DNA of 36,885 nt. Source: a virus. Positions 7,184 to 16,310 of this stretch are shown here, piece by piece. Every line of letters begins with the position of its first letter. Position 1 is the first letter of the stretch. The notes under the pieces were generated by a model, which was given only the letters and a program-made list of their open reading frames with translations, searched no databases and had not been told where the DNA came from. The DNA lies in IMG/VR virus record IMGVR_UViG_3300031951_000564, positions 1-36,885 of that record. The stretch is one strand, 5' to 3'. A program made the translations under genes and the position numbers.

Positions 7184-8152
7184 ATGGAGAAAATTCTGAT
7201 TGAAGAACCTAATCGTTTCGTGCTTTTCCCAATAAAGCACCACGATATCTGGCAAATGTACAAGACACACCAAGCTGCTTTCTGGACCGCTGAAGAGATT
7301 GATCTAGCTCAAGATCTTACTGATTGGAGAGAAAAGTTAAATGCAGACGAGCAGCATTTCATTAAACACGTCCTTGCATTCTTTGCTGCATCTGACGGTA
7401 TCGTTAATGAAAATCTAGGAGTCAATTTTCTTTCAGAAGTACAATACGCAGAAGCTCGCTGTTTTTATGGCTTTCAGATCATGATCGAGAACATACACTC
7501 TGAAGTGTATTCGCTTCTCATCGATACTTACATCACTGATTCAGCAGAAAAGGACTTTCTGTTCAATGCCCTTGAAAACGTGCCAGCTGTAAGCAAAAAG
7601 GCGGAATGGGCTCTTCGTTGGATTAACAGTCCCCATTTTGTCGAGAGACTCATCGCTTTCGCAGCAGTCGAAGGTATTTTCTTCTCAGGCAGTTTTTGTT
7701 CCATCTTCTGGTTAAAGAAAAGAGGGTTGATGCCAGGTCTTTCTTTCTCTAATGAACTTATTTCTAGAGACGAAGGAATGCACACAGATTTTGCATGTCT
7801 TCTCTATCGCAACCACATCGATAACAAATTGTCTAGAGAAAGAGTGCTTGAGATCTTAGACTCAGCTCTTACCATCGAAAAAGAATTCATCACTGAAGCT
7901 CTTCCAGTCAGACTTATTGGAATGAATTCTGACCTCATGAAGCAGTACTTAGAATTCGTTACTGACAGACTTCTCGTCTCACTAGGTTATGAGAAAGAGT
8001 ACGGATCTAAGAACCCTTTCGATTTCATGGAGAACATCGCTCTCGAAGGAAAAACTAATTTCTTCGAAAAGAGAGTAGGAGAGTATCAAAAGGCTGGAAT
8101 TCTTAACAAGGCGTCAGAGAACGAGACATTCTCATTTGACACAGATTTCTAA
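7184..8152 (+). CDS. nrdB: ribonucleotide reductase class I, small (beta) subunit
   Basis: 322 residues. Makes the tyrosyl radical that NrdA uses to reduce ribonucleotides. By comparison with mouse R2 the diiron ligands are all present: Asp71 (A-S-D-G-I-V), Glu102 and His105 (E-N-I-H), Glu163 (V-E-G-I-F-F), Glu197 and His200 (D-E-G-M-H), and the radical Tyr109 (H-S-E-V-Y). The C-terminal tail F-S-F-D-T-D-F is the R1-docking peptide of the eukaryote-type enzyme. Overall it resembles eukaryotic R2 far more than the NrdB of T4 or E. coli. The start ATG lies directly after TATAAA (7178-7183), so a promoter there would give a leaderless message; translation by coupling from upstream is more likely. 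nrdA follows after 14 bases. Confidence 0.95.
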   Translation: MEKILIEEPNRFVLFPIKHHDIWQMYKTHQAAFWTAEEIDLAQDLTDWREKLNADEQHFIKHVLAFFAASDGIVNENLGVNFLSEVQYAEARCFYGFQIMIENIHSEVYSLLIDTYITDSAEKDFLFNALENVPAVSKKAEWALRWINSPHFVERLIAFAAVEGIFFSGSFCSIFWLKKRGLMPGLSFSNELISRDEGMHTDFACLLYRNHIDNKLSRERVLEILDSALTIEKEFITEALPVRLIGMNSDLMKQYLEFVTDRLLVSLGYEKEYGSKNPFDFMENIALEGKTNFFEKRVGEYQKAGILNKASENETFSFDTDF

Positions 8153-8166
8153 AAAATAAAAAGACA

Positions 8167-10587
8167 ATGCAGGTAATTAAGAGAGACGGGAGCCGAGAGC
8201 TCGTGAAATACGATAAAATCACTATCAGAATCAGAAAACAGACGTATGGGTTGAACTCAGACTATGTGGACGCTTTAGAAGTCGCGAAGAAAGTCATTCA
8301 AGGAGTTCACGATGGAGTGACCACTATAGAGTTGGACAACTTGGCAGCAGAAACTGCTGCTAGCATGACATCTCTCCATCCAGATTATTCGATACTCGCT
8401 TCTAGAATCGCCGTCACTTCTCTTCATAAGAGCACGAAGAAGTCTTTTTACGAGACTATCAAAGATCTCTATGAATATGTCGATCCTAAAACGGGAGAAA
8501 ATGCCGGAATGATCAGCGATGAAGTCTTCAAATTCATTGAGAAGAACAAGAACGCGATAGAAGAAGCGATCGATTATAACCGAGATTTTAACTATGATTA
8601 TTTCGGTTTCAAGACTTTAGAGAAAAGCTACCTCTTGAAGACCAACGGTCTTCCTGCGGAAAGGCCTCAGCACATGTTGATGAGAGTGGCATGCGGAGTT
8701 TGGTACAACAGTTTGAAAGAAGCTTTAGAGACTTATGAGCTTCTCTCACAAGGTCTCTTCACTCATGCAACACCTACCCTATTCAACGCTGGAACCAAGA
8801 GACCTCAGTTGTCTTCATGCTTCCTTCTCATGATGAAAGATGATTCTCTAGAAGGAATCTATAAAACTCTTGCTGATAGCGCTATGATTTCTAAGAATGC
8901 AGGAGGGATAGGTATTCACATTCATAATGTCAGAGCTAAAGGATCTTACATTAAAGGGACTAACGGAACTTCTAACGGCCTCATACCGATGCTTAAAGTC
9001 TTCAACGAGACTGCTCGATATGTAGATCAAGGAGGAGGAAAGAGAAAAGGCTCAATAGCCGTTTATTTAGAACCTTGGCACGCTGACGTGATGGATTTTC
9101 TAGATCTTAGAAAGAATCACGGTAAAGAAGAAATGAGAGCCAGAGATCTTTTCTTAGCTCTTTGGATTCCAGATCTCTTTATGCAACGCGTAGAAACTGA
9201 CCAAGACTGGACTCTTTTCAGTCCTAGTGAGGCACCTAATCTCCACGAGAAATACGGTGAAGAGTTTGAAGCTCTCTACACGCAATACGAACAAGAAGGT
9301 CGTGGCAGAAAAACCGTTAAGGCTCGTGAGATATGGCAAAAGATTTTGGAATCTCAGATTGAGACTGGAACTCCTTACATGCTCTACAAAGACTCTGCTA
9401 ATAAAAAGAACAACCAGAAAAATCTAGGAGTTCTTCACGGCAGCAATCTCTGCACAGAGATCATGGAATACACCAGCGCGGATGAGACAGCTGTATGTAA
9501 CCTTGCTTCAATTGCTCTTCCGAAATACATTGACTATCCTACGACTAGAAAACAAGACAAGTCTAAGAGGAGCTTTAACTTCCAACGACTCTATGAAGTA
9601 ACATATCAGATTACTAAAAACTTGAACAGAGTTATCGATGTCAATTACTATCCGATACCTGAAGCTAGAAATTCTAACATGAGACACCGTCCTATCGGAA
9701 TCGGTATCCAAGGTCTGGCTGATATGTTCGCCCTTTTAGGATTGCCTTTCACTTCTGAGGAAGCCAAAAAGATGAACAGAGAGATATTTGAGACTATTTA
9801 CTTTGCTTCTCTCACTGCTTCTAAAGATTTGGCGAAGAAGGAAGGGAAATATGAATCTTACGAAGGAAGCCCTATTTCTCAAGGAATTTTCCAATTTGAT
9901 ATGTGGGGAGTAACTCCTACTGTTCGTTGGGATTGGGATGGCTTAAAGAAAGAGATCATGAAACATGGTGTTAGAAACTCTCTTCTCTTGGCTCCAATGC
10001 CTACTGCATCTACTGCGCAGATCTTAGGAAATAATGAAGCTTTTGAAGCTTTCACTTCCAATCTTTACAAGAGAAGAACTCTCGCAGGAGAATACACAGT
10101 GGTCAATAAGTATCTCGTAGAAGATCTTATCGATAGAGGAATGTGGGGAGAAGAGATGAGGTTGAGACTCATTGCTCACAAGGGATCTGTACAGAACATC
10201 ACAGACATTCCCGAAGACCTCAGAGAAATTTACCGCACAGTTTGGGAAATGAAACAGAAGGACATAATTGATATGTCGGCTGACCGTGGAGCTTTCATTT
10301 GCCAGAGTCAGAGCTTGAATCTCTTCATTGAGAATTGTAACCCTGCTAAATTGACATCAGCTCACTTCCACGCTTGGAAGAGAGGTCTAAAGACGGGCAT
10401 GTACTATCTCAGAACTAAGGCTGCAATAGAAGCTTTGGCTGGACTAGGAATAGATATGGAGGCTTTGAAGAAAGCTTCTACTTCGACCGCACATCCAGCT
10501 GATAAAGTTGAAGTTACGACGGACATGGCTGAAGCTTTGGCTTGCTCCCTCGATAACCCTGAGGCATGCGAAATGTGTAGCGGATAA
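8167..10587 (+). CDS. nrdA: ribonucleotide reductase class I, large (alpha) subunit
   Basis: 806 residues. The N-terminus ([11 protein letters not shown]) is an ATP-cone, the regulatory domain that senses ATP/dATP. The active-site cysteines sit at 218 (L-S-S-C-F-L), 429 (N-L-C-T-E-I) and 444 (C-N-L-A-S), exactly the numbering of mouse R1, and the C-terminal redox pair is in C-E-M-C-S-G at the very end. This is the eukaryote-like class Ia type, matching its NrdB partner. Together they supply dNTPs for phage DNA synthesis. The gene has no frameshift or intron. The pair sits between the two halves of the DNA polymerase. After the stop comes the promoter of the H1-like gene. Confidence 0.96.
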   Translation: MQVIKRDGSRELVKYDKITIRIRKQTYGLNSDYVDALEVAKKVIQGVHDGVTTIELDNLAAETAASMTSLHPDYSILASRIAVTSLHKSTKKSFYETIKDLYEYVDPKTGENAGMISDEVFKFIEKNKNAIEEAIDYNRDFNYDYFGFKTLEKSYLLKTNGLPAERPQHMLMRVACGVWYNSLKEALETYELLSQGLFTHATPTLFNAGTKRPQLSSCFLLMMKDDSLEGIYKTLADSAMISKNAGGIGIHIHNVRAKGSYIKGTNGTSNGLIPMLKVFNETARYVDQGGGKRKGSIAVYLEPWHADVMDFLDLRKNHGKEEMRARDLFLALWIPDLFMQRVETDQDWTLFSPSEAPNLHEKYGEEFEALYTQYEQEGRGRKTVKAREIWQKILESQIETGTPYMLYKDSANKKNNQKNLGVLHGSNLCTEIMEYTSADETAVCNLASIALPKYIDYPTTRKQDKSKRSFNFQRLYEVTYQITKNLNRVIDVNYYPIPEARNSNMRHRPIGIGIQGLADMFALLGLPFTSEEAKKMNREIFETIYFASLTASKDLAKKEGKYESYEGSPISQGIFQFDMWGVTPTVRWDWDGLKKEIMKHGVRNSLLLAPMPTASTAQILGNNEAFEAFTSNLYKRRTLAGEYTVVNKYLVEDLIDRGMWGEEMRLRLIAHKGSVQNITDIPEDLREIYRTVWEMKQKDIIDMSADRGAFICQSQSLNLFIENCNPAKLTSAHFHAWKRGLKTGMYYLRTKAAIEALAGLGIDMEALKKASTSTAHPADKVEVTTDMAEALACSLDNPEACEMCSG

Positions 10588-10595
10588 AAAAATGT

Positions 10596-10624
10596 TGAAA
10601 CTTTTTTTCTGGTTTCAATAGAAA
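10596..10624 (+). promoter_or_regulatory. early/middle promoter TGAAAC-N17-TAGAAA with inverted repeat
   Basis: TGAAAC at 10596-10601 and TAGAAA at 10619-10624 with 17-base spacing. The -35-like box is the left arm of a perfect inverted repeat, TTGAAAC (10595-10601) and GTTTCAA (10612-10618), filling the spacer, which might be an operator or simply a small hairpin. Confidence 0.6.
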
Positions 10625-10655
10625 TATCTAAATTTGTCTAACAAAAAAAATCAAT

Positions 10656-10850
10656 ATGAGTACATTTCAAAAGATTCAGGAGCTCATTAAAGCAACTGAA
10701 GATGACGTGGATAAATTCTTCGTCAAAGGCAACAAGGCTGCTGGAACTAGAATCAGAAAAGCGATGCAAGAGTTAAAAGGTCTTGCTCAAGAAATGAGAC
10801 TAGAAGTCCAGAATTCTAAGAAGGAAACAGACGCCGCTGATAAGAAATAA
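10656..10850 (+). CDS. histone H1-like (Hc1-type) DNA-binding protein
   Basis: 64 residues, rich in Lys, Ala and Glu. The core F-F-V-K-G-N-K-A-A-G-T-R-I-R-K-A-M-Q-E-L is the signature of the small Hc1/histone H1-like proteins found in many Bacteroidota, and the whole length fits that family. These are thought to bind DNA without sequence preference and compact it. In the phage it might coat replicating or packaged DNA, or alter host nucleoid structure; this is inference. It is monocistronic: its own promoter (10596) is upstream and a strong terminator (10871) downstream. It is one of the better hints to the host phylum. Confidence 0.75.
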   Translation: MSTFQKIQELIKATEDDVDKFFVKGNKAAGTRIRKAMQELKGLAQEMRLEVQNSKKETDAADKK

Positions 10851-10870
10851 TTTTGTTCATACGAGTGTTA

Positions 10871-10901
10871 AAGGCCCGAACGTAAGTTTGGGCTTTTTTT
10901 T
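10871..10901 (+). terminator. strong Rho-independent terminator
   Basis: AAGGCCCGAAC (10871-10881) pairs along 11 positions, two of them G-T, with GTTTGGGCTTT (10886-10896) around a GTAA tetraloop, followed by a T run. It ends the H1-like transcript. Confidence 0.88.
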
Positions 10902-10909
10902 GCTAAACG

Positions 10910-10938
10910 TGAAACTCTGGTCATTTTTTCAATAAAAA
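10910..10938 (+). promoter_or_regulatory. early/middle promoter TGAAAC-N17-TAAAAA
   Basis: TGAAAC at 10910-10915, TAAAAA at 10933-10938, 17 bases apart, right after a terminator and 24 bases before the sliding clamp start. Confidence 0.6.
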
Positions 10939-10962
10939 TACTAATTCAAACTATTTCAAAAA

Positions 10963-11721
10963 ATGGAACTCAAAATCAAAAAAATTAACGGGGTCGAATT
11001 TCAGACCTTTGTGAAGAAGCTTTTATCGATCGATAAATTCATCTTCATGAAATTGGCTGCAGATCAAGTAACCTCTTCCGTCTATCTTCCACAGAAAGAC
11101 GCCGTCAAGTTCACCACAGTAAAGACCGCAGAAATGTTCGAGCTTGAAGAAGCACCAGCAGCTCCTATCAAGATCTCGTTCTTCAACGGCAACAAAGTAA
11201 TTGATGCTCTATCTTTCTTCGGTGAAGAAATTTCAGCAAAAGTATCTTACCAGAAAATCGGAGATGATCTAGTAGCTACAGACTTTACTGTAGAAGATGA
11301 AAATCTGAAGATCAATCTTTACTGTGCAGACCCAAGCTTGAACTTCATGGAAATGACCGATGACGAAATCAAAAGAGCATTCGGAGCAACCGGTAAAGTT
11401 TTCAGCTTTGAACTTCTTACAGTCCATGTGGATAAGATGAAGTCTCTCTTCAAACTCGAAGATGATAGAGAACTCTTCAAATTCAAAGTATCTGAAAAAG
11501 GAGTACATGTATCCGGTGACAGATATGATGCAGTCCTCACTCACCAGGTCGAAATTCACAATGAAGAGATGACAGAAGTCAGCATGTATAAAAAATACAT
11601 TCCGATCTTAGACAAAGAGAACTATAAAGTGGTTGTTTGCGAGAACAAAGCCATTTTTAAATCTCTAGACACTAACACAATTCTTACCGTAGCTCTCGCC
11701 ATCGTAGATGACAATGAGTAA
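10963..11721 (+). CDS. 45: DNA polymerase sliding clamp (gp45-like)
   Basis: 252 residues, against 228 for T4 gp45. Sequence similarity to gp45 is weak but spread over the chain: A-D-P-S-L-N-F in the middle (gp45 has A-A-D-P-S-T), and Y-K-V-V-V-C-E-N-K-A near the end against Y-K-L-L-L-W-A in gp45. The predominantly beta, acidic composition fits a trimeric clamp ring. The position is decisive: its 3' end overlaps the C-terminal half of the polymerase, as clamp and polymerase genes cluster in T4-like phages. In T4, the DNA-loaded clamp also activates late transcription together with gp55 and gp33, and a gp55-like gene is present here. Own promoter at 10910 and A-rich leader. Confidence 0.72.
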   Translation: MELKIKKINGVEFQTFVKKLLSIDKFIFMKLAADQVTSSVYLPQKDAVKFTTVKTAEMFELEEAPAAPIKISFFNGNKVIDALSFFGEEISAKVSYQKIGDDLVATDFTVEDENLKINLYCADPSLNFMEMTDDEIKRAFGATGKVFSFELLTVHVDKMKSLFKLEDDRELFKFKVSEKGVHVSGDRYDAVLTHQVEIHNEEMTEVSMYKKYIPILDKENYKVVVCENKAIFKSLDTNTILTVALAIVDDNE

Positions 11722-12856
11722 AAGAGAAAAGCTAGAAGAATTACAAGAAAGATTGGCTCAGGTAGAGTTCGAAGCTCAGAAATACTATAACTTTGAACAG
11801 GCCGTAAAGCTCATGCTGAACTCTATCTACGGAGCATTCGGTAACGAGTGGTTCTATTTTTTCAATGTTGATATTGCTGAAACCATCACTTTGCAAGGTC
11901 AGGATGCGATCCTCTATACTGAAAAGATGATCAATAAGTACTTTCAGGAGTACTGGACCAAAGACAAAGAGGTGCATGAAAAAATGGGAATTGAAATCAC
12001 GGGTCAGATCAAAAAGCCTATGGTCATTTACATTGATACTGATTCATGTTATTTGAGCTTTCAGGAAGTTTTAGAAAACTGTACGTGGAAAGGAGATGAA
12101 AAAGAATTCGTACTTAAGTTGTACGAATACCGTCTCTCCAGCTTCAATGTTAAAGTTCTTGAAAAATATGCAAAGGATCTCAACGCAGATAATTTTCTTG
12201 ATTTTGAGATGGAATCCATCGCTAAGAATGCCATCTGGTTGGCCAAGAAAAAATACATGCAGAACATCGTTTGGAAAGATCCTAATCTGCATTATGAGCC
12301 TCTTACAAAAATCAGCGCTAAAGGGTTTGAGATCATTCAATCAAGTACTCCTCTCTTTGCTAGAAATAAGCTGAAAGAAGTTCTCAAATTCATATTTTCT
12401 GTGGAAAAAGTCGAGCTCAGTGATCTTGTCAATCTACTTAAGAAATTGAAAAGAGAATTCAAGTTGGCTAATACTGAACATATTACTTTCAACGTTAGGA
12501 TTAACAACTATCGAAAATACGTTCTTTCAGATTATGATCATTTTGAGATTGCTTCAGGGTGTCCCATCCATATCAGAGCTGCAGGTTACTACAACTATCT
12601 CTTGAATAACAGCAAATACAAGAATCGTTATAAGACTTTGACGGACGGTGAAAAGATCAAATACTACATCAGTAAAGACAAGACTTGTAACGTCTTTGCT
12701 TTTCCTCCAGGAGATTTTCCCGTGGAATTTGCTCCTAGCGTAGATCATGATCTGCAATTCGAAAGATGCATTGTCGATCCTATCAATCGAGTCATTGATG
12801 CAATGGGTCTAGGTAAATTAGATCGGAATCTTGTTTATTCTGCTTCTGTTTTTTAG
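11708..12856 (+). CDS. 43B: family B DNA polymerase, C-terminal half (fingers, palm motif C, thumb)
   Basis: 382 residues; ATG 11708 overlaps the clamp gene (alternative ATG at 11714). The chain starts with a charged helix (K-R-E-K-L-E-E-L-Q-E-R-L) that is the returning helix of the fingers, then motif B K-L-M-L-N-S-I-Y-G-A-F-G-N at about 34-46 and motif C Y-I-D-T-D-S at 108-113 with catalytic Asp110 and Asp112. The remainder is palm and thumb, ending F-V-Y-S-A-S-V-F-like, as in clamp-binding tails. It lacks exonuclease motifs and motif A, which are in the gene at 5630. The break is therefore at the tip of the fingers hairpin. It should be active only together with the N-half. Confidence 0.92.
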   Translation: MTMSKREKLEELQERLAQVEFEAQKYYNFEQAVKLMLNSIYGAFGNEWFYFFNVDIAETITLQGQDAILYTEKMINKYFQEYWTKDKEVHEKMGIEITGQIKKPMVIYIDTDSCYLSFQEVLENCTWKGDEKEFVLKLYEYRLSSFNVKVLEKYAKDLNADNFLDFEMESIAKNAIWLAKKKYMQNIVWKDPNLHYEPLTKISAKGFEIIQSSTPLFARNKLKEVLKFIFSVEKVELSDLVNLLKKLKREFKLANTEHITFNVRINNYRKYVLSDYDHFEIASGCPIHIRAAGYYNYLLNNSKYKNRYKTLTDGEKIKYYISKDKTCNVFAFPPGDFPVEFAPSVDHDLQFERCIVDPINRVIDAMGLGKLDRNLVYSASVF

Positions 12857-12858
12857 AA

Positions 12859-12887
12859 TGAAACAAAAGCTTTCTTTTCACTACAAT
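12859..12887 (+). promoter_or_regulatory. early/middle promoter TGAAAC-N17-TACAAT
   Basis: TGAAAC at 12859-12864 and TACAAT at 12882-12887, 17-base spacing, starting 3 bases after the polymerase C-half stop and 16 bases before the uvsX ATG. Confidence 0.6.
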
Positions 12888-12903
12888 AATCAAATAAAAA
12901 ACT

Positions 12904-14124
12904 ATGTCTAAGACTTTCACATTCGAAGACCTGAACAAAGAGCTTTCTAAAATATCTACATTCGGAGATACTTTAGACAAGAGCGAAGTAAGTACGGTTG
13001 ATCATCATATCAGCACCGGTAACTATGCTCTTAATGCAGCTCTTACCGGTTCAGTTTGGGGCGGATTCCCCAATAACAGATCAGTAGCCATCGCAGGACC
13101 TTCAGGCACCGGAAAGACTTATCTGATCTTAAATGCAGTTAGAGAAGCTCAAAAACTAGGCTACTCTATCATCTACTACGATTCTGAGAACGCTGTAGAT
13201 AGAAGCCTTACAGATAAATTCGGTATCGATCCTGCTAAGCTTCGTTACGAACCCTGTAACACTGTCCAGGAATTTAGATCTAGCGTCACTAACTTGACCA
13301 AAGCAATGTTAGAAGCTAAGAAGAAAGGATCAGAGCTTCCTCGCATCATGGTGATCCTGGATTCTGCAGGTAACCTCGCAACTCAAAAAGAAATCGATGA
13401 TGCAGCATCCGGCTCAGATAAATCAGATATGACAAGAGCAAGACTCTTGAAATCTACTTTCAGAATTTTGATGACGCAAATGGGTATTTGCAAGATTCCT
13501 TTTCTCTTTACTAACCACGTCTATCAGACTCAAGATCTTTTTAGCAAGCAAGTTGCAGGTGGAGGAACGGGACCTGAATACGCAGCATCTATTATTCTTT
13601 TCTTGAACAAAGCAAAATTAGCAGACGGTAATTCTACAGGAATCATAGTTACTGCAAAGCCTAACAAGAACAGATTCGCAAAACCAACGCCTGTCAAGTT
13701 TTGGATAGACTTCAACAAAGGAATGAACCCCTACGTCGGTCTTCAGGAATTTATCAGCTGGGACAATTGCGGTATTCAGAGAGGCAGACTGATCAACGAA
13801 AAAGATTTCATGAAGATGTCTGAAAAGGATAAAGAACCTTGTCGTAAACACACATACAAGAACGAAAAAGGTGATGAGGTCACTGTTTACTTCCAGCCTT
13901 CTGAAACTGCTCGTAAGCTTTGCGTCAAACACTTGAACGATACAGTAGATTTGAACATGCTTTTCAAACCTGAGGTTATCACGAAAGAAGTCTTAGATCT
14001 CTTAGATGAAAAAATAATCAAACCAACCTTCAGTTACGGAGTTGATGAAGAGTTTGATGATGATCCTGAGACTTTTGAAGATTCTGACGAGATAGCTGAA
14101 GAACTTACAAAAGAAAATGAGTAA
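12904..14124 (+). CDS. uvsX: UvsX recombinase (RecA family)
   Basis: 406 residues, T4 UvsX has 391. Walker A is G-P-S-G-T-G-K-T at 65-72, Walker B I-M-V-I-L-D-S-A-G at 148-156, and the V-A-G-G-G-T-G-P region around 215-223 is the L2-like segment. The C-terminal tail is strongly acidic (D-D-D-P-E-T-F-E-D), as in UvsX and RecA. It forms filaments on single-stranded DNA and drives strand exchange for recombination-dependent replication, working with the gp46/gp47 resection nuclease encoded 4 kb downstream. Its 3' end overlaps the next gene by 8 bases. A-rich leader with no Shine-Dalgarno. Confidence 0.94.
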   Translation: MSKTFTFEDLNKELSKISTFGDTLDKSEVSTVDHHISTGNYALNAALTGSVWGGFPNNRSVAIAGPSGTGKTYLILNAVREAQKLGYSIIYYDSENAVDRSLTDKFGIDPAKLRYEPCNTVQEFRSSVTNLTKAMLEAKKKGSELPRIMVILDSAGNLATQKEIDDAASGSDKSDMTRARLLKSTFRILMTQMGICKIPFLFTNHVYQTQDLFSKQVAGGGTGPEYAASIILFLNKAKLADGNSTGIIVTAKPNKNRFAKPTPVKFWIDFNKGMNPYVGLQEFISWDNCGIQRGRLINEKDFMKMSEKDKEPCRKHTYKNEKGDEVTVYFQPSETARKLCVKHLNDTVDLNMLFKPEVITKEVLDLLDEKIIKPTFSYGVDEEFDDDPETFEDSDEIAEELTKENE

Positions 14125-14404
14125 CATAAATTGGAACAAAGTCAAAATAAAACACGTTCTCGGGATAGCCAAAGATTTGCCTGGCTATCCTGATGAGCAT
14201 GATCTACTTTTTCATATCATCAAAGAAGTAGGTAGCCGAAAAGATCCTTCTTTCACTGATGTCCAACTAGCCTCTCAATTAGGAGAGGATAGAGAAAGAA
14301 TCAGGACTCTTCTAACTTCTCTCTCATCTCAAGGCTACATTAAAATAGGTAAAGTTTCTGAAGAAAAGATGATCGTTAAGGTTGACAACAATCCTTACGT
14401 ATAA
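14117..14404 (+). CDS. small winged-helix protein
   Basis: 95 residues, overlapping the uvsX stop. Residues about 48-90 look like a winged helix: F-T-D-V-Q-L-A-S-Q-L-G-E-D (helix-turn), R-E-R-I-R-T-L-L-T-S-L (recognition helix) and a wing G-Y-I-K-I-G-K-V. No family name is recognised. Placed between recombinase and helicase genes, where T4 has the small gene 40, so a replication accessory or a transcription regulator are both possible. Not resembling gp40 in sequence. Confidence 0.6.
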   Translation: MSNINWNKVKIKHVLGIAKDLPGYPDEHDLLFHIIKEVGSRKDPSFTDVQLASQLGEDRERIRTLLTSLSSQGYIKIGKVSEEKMIVKVDNNPYV

Positions 14405-14406
14405 CC

Positions 14407-14433
14407 GGAAACTTTGTCATCTTCGACTATAAA
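14407..14433 (+). promoter_or_regulatory. promoter candidate GGAAAC-N15-TATAAA
   Basis: GGAAAC at 14407-14412 and TATAAA at 14428-14433 in the gap before the gp41 helicase. The spacing is 15 instead of 17, and the TATAAA ends only 9 bases before the ATG, so the message would have almost no leader. Confidence 0.4.
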
Positions 14434-14442
14434 AAAAATAAA

Positions 14443-15744
14443 ATGGATCGTTACGGTGTAGATTTTGAAAAGATTTTTTTCTTGTATTTTCTGAGAAACC
14501 CAATTCTCTTAGACAAAGTCTACGAAGGATTTTTCAAGAATCCTGATATTGATCTTTTGGCGAAAGTTTCTAAACAGTTTCTCACAAAATTCTCAGAGAC
14601 TCCTTCTAAAGAGCAGTTAAAGATTTTGATCAAAGACATCAAAACTAAGAGAAAATTAGATGATGACATTGTAGAAGCAATCTTTCAAACTGACATTAAA
14701 GAATATGATGAAGAGTGGTTAAAAAGAACTACTGAGGCCTGGGTCAAGTGGCAGTATTTCGATAGAAAATTGATATCTGTCGTTGAATATGTAAAGCTTC
14801 AAGAAGTATCACCTGACAATGTAGAAAATGTTGTCAACCACGCAATCGGTCTTCTTAACCAAGGTTCTCTTTCTTTTGATGAAAAATTCGGCTTAGACTT
14901 TTTCTCACCTGAAGATCACCTTCAACTAGAAGGTCAGAAGATTCAATCAGGTCTTACTTTCATCGATAGACTAACTAATGGCGGATATGATCCTAAATCT
15001 CTCATTGTTTATGCCGGAGAACAAAACGTCGGAAAATCTATTTGGATGGCCAATGATGCAGCAAATTTTGTGAGGATGGGATATAACACTGTTTATGTTA
15101 CTGCTGAAATGGCTGCAGTTAAAGTGATGAAAAGAATAGGAGCTAATCTTCTAGGAATTCAGATGTCAGAGTACCAACAAAAAAGTGCAGATAGAGATTT
15201 TCTAAAAAGAAGATTAGATAGAATTTCTAACGGTCTCATGCCACCTGGAAAATTATTCGTTAAAGAATTTCCAACGAGCCAAGCCACTGTTCTGGAAATT
15301 GAAAACTTTCTCAAGAGTCTTGAAGAGAAGCAAGGGTTCAAATTAAAAGCCATTGTCATCGATTACATCAACATTCTTGCTAACTATAGAAATCCTAACA
15401 GCGAAAATACATACTTGAAGATAAAGCAGATAGCAGAAGATCTTAGAGCAATGGCTGTTAGAAATGATTGGTTGATCATAACGGCAACTCAATTAACTAG
15501 AGGCGCATGGGACGCAACAGAAGTCACCATGCAAAATATCGCTGAATCTGCCGGTTTGGCCCACACTGCAGATATGATGTATGCTATCATACAAGATCAA
15601 ATGATGCATGCAGCCAGAGAATACTGGTTAAAAGTCTTGAAGATTAGAGACGGTGAGGGCAAGGGAACTAAATGCAGGTTCACTATAGACTATAACTACA
15701 TGAAGCTCTCAGAGACTTCAGACATAATTACTAATCAATCATGA
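14443..15744 (+). CDS. 41: replicative DNA helicase (gp41/DnaB family)
   Basis: 433 residues, T4 gp41 has 475. The RecA-like motor has Walker A G-E-Q-N-V-G-K-S at 192-199, the T-A-E-M motif at 220-223 typical of DnaB motif 1a, and Walker B A-I-V-I-D-Y-I-N at 303-310, then the T-A-T-Q-L-T-R-G sensor segment. The N-terminal 140 residues form the helical collar-like region. It unwinds the lagging strand template as a hexamer and would pair with a gp61-type primase that is not in the window. The last 4 bases overlap the next gene. No intein or fusion is seen. Confidence 0.93.
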   Translation: MDRYGVDFEKIFFLYFLRNPILLDKVYEGFFKNPDIDLLAKVSKQFLTKFSETPSKEQLKILIKDIKTKRKLDDDIVEAIFQTDIKEYDEEWLKRTTEAWVKWQYFDRKLISVVEYVKLQEVSPDNVENVVNHAIGLLNQGSLSFDEKFGLDFFSPEDHLQLEGQKIQSGLTFIDRLTNGGYDPKSLIVYAGEQNVGKSIWMANDAANFVRMGYNTVYVTAEMAAVKVMKRIGANLLGIQMSEYQQKSADRDFLKRRLDRISNGLMPPGKLFVKEFPTSQATVLEIENFLKSLEEKQGFKLKAIVIDYINILANYRNPNSENTYLKIKQIAEDLRAMAVRNDWLIITATQLTRGAWDATEVTMQNIAESAGLAHTADMMYAIIQDQMMHAAREYWLKVLKIRDGEGKGTKCRFTIDYNYMKLSETSDIITNQS

Positions 15745-16307
15745 TAGAAAAAGGGGACACATTTAGAGACGACGAGCTCGATATCGAGAACACCGAACAC
15801 CTCGAAGAGGATACGAGCCACGAAGAGGTAGGAGAAGTCGACAGCGAAGGTCAGCCTCTACCTCCTTTGAAAGTCAAAGTCGATAAGATTTTCGACAACA
15901 CTTACGGTGATGTTGAGCCTGATTCTTACACAAGAGTATCATTCACAGTCGACAGCAGCTTTCATTCTTATGAAAATCCTGAAGAGAAGCTCCACGAAAG
16001 ATTGCTCTTCCAACAAATACACGGTTTGATAGAGAGTTCCAAGTTTTCAGTTCATAACTTGATCGATGAAAATTTGAAACACCGTAAATTGAACAAGCTA
16101 GAGATGAACGAAGTCTTTGGATACATTTCATCCAACCTGATCAACATCAGAAGAATAGACATTTTCTCTCATCTGACAGATTATTTTGACATTGCTCCAG
16201 CCAAGTTCTATTCTTCTCTATCCAATAAGTACAAAAATGAACTGATCAACGAACTTGACAAGGCTACTAACATCTTGGAGAAGAAAAAGATCAGAAAATT
16301 ATTTTAA
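15741..16307 (+). CDS. hypothetical protein, acidic N-terminus
   Basis: 188 residues, start overlapping the helicase stop. The first 45 residues are strongly acidic and probably disordered (E-D-T-S-H-E-E-V-G-E-V-D). Residues 75-188 are helical with a conserved-looking basic end (E-K-K-K-I-R-K-L-F). No family recognised. Wedged between gp41 and the nuclease genes in one transcription unit, so a replication or recombination accessory role is the reasonable guess. Confidence 0.6.
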   Translation: MIEKGDTFRDDELDIENTEHLEEDTSHEEVGEVDSEGQPLPPLKVKVDKIFDNTYGDVEPDSYTRVSFTVDSSFHSYENPEEKLHERLLFQQIHGLIESSKFSVHNLIDENLKHRKLNKLEMNEVFGYISSNLINIRRIDIFSHLTDYFDIAPAKFYSSLSNKYKNELINELDKATNILEKKKIRKLF

Positions 16308-16310
16308 GGG

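Noticed and set aside
12096-12374. 92-residue alternative frame inside polymerase C-half
   Set aside because: The overlapping polymerase frame carries conserved motifs throughout; the alternative has no family features.
5630-12856. Polymerase split as a frameshift or sequencing error, or as an intein
   Set aside because: The halves are 4.7 kb apart with several intact genes between them and have no intein splice motifs.
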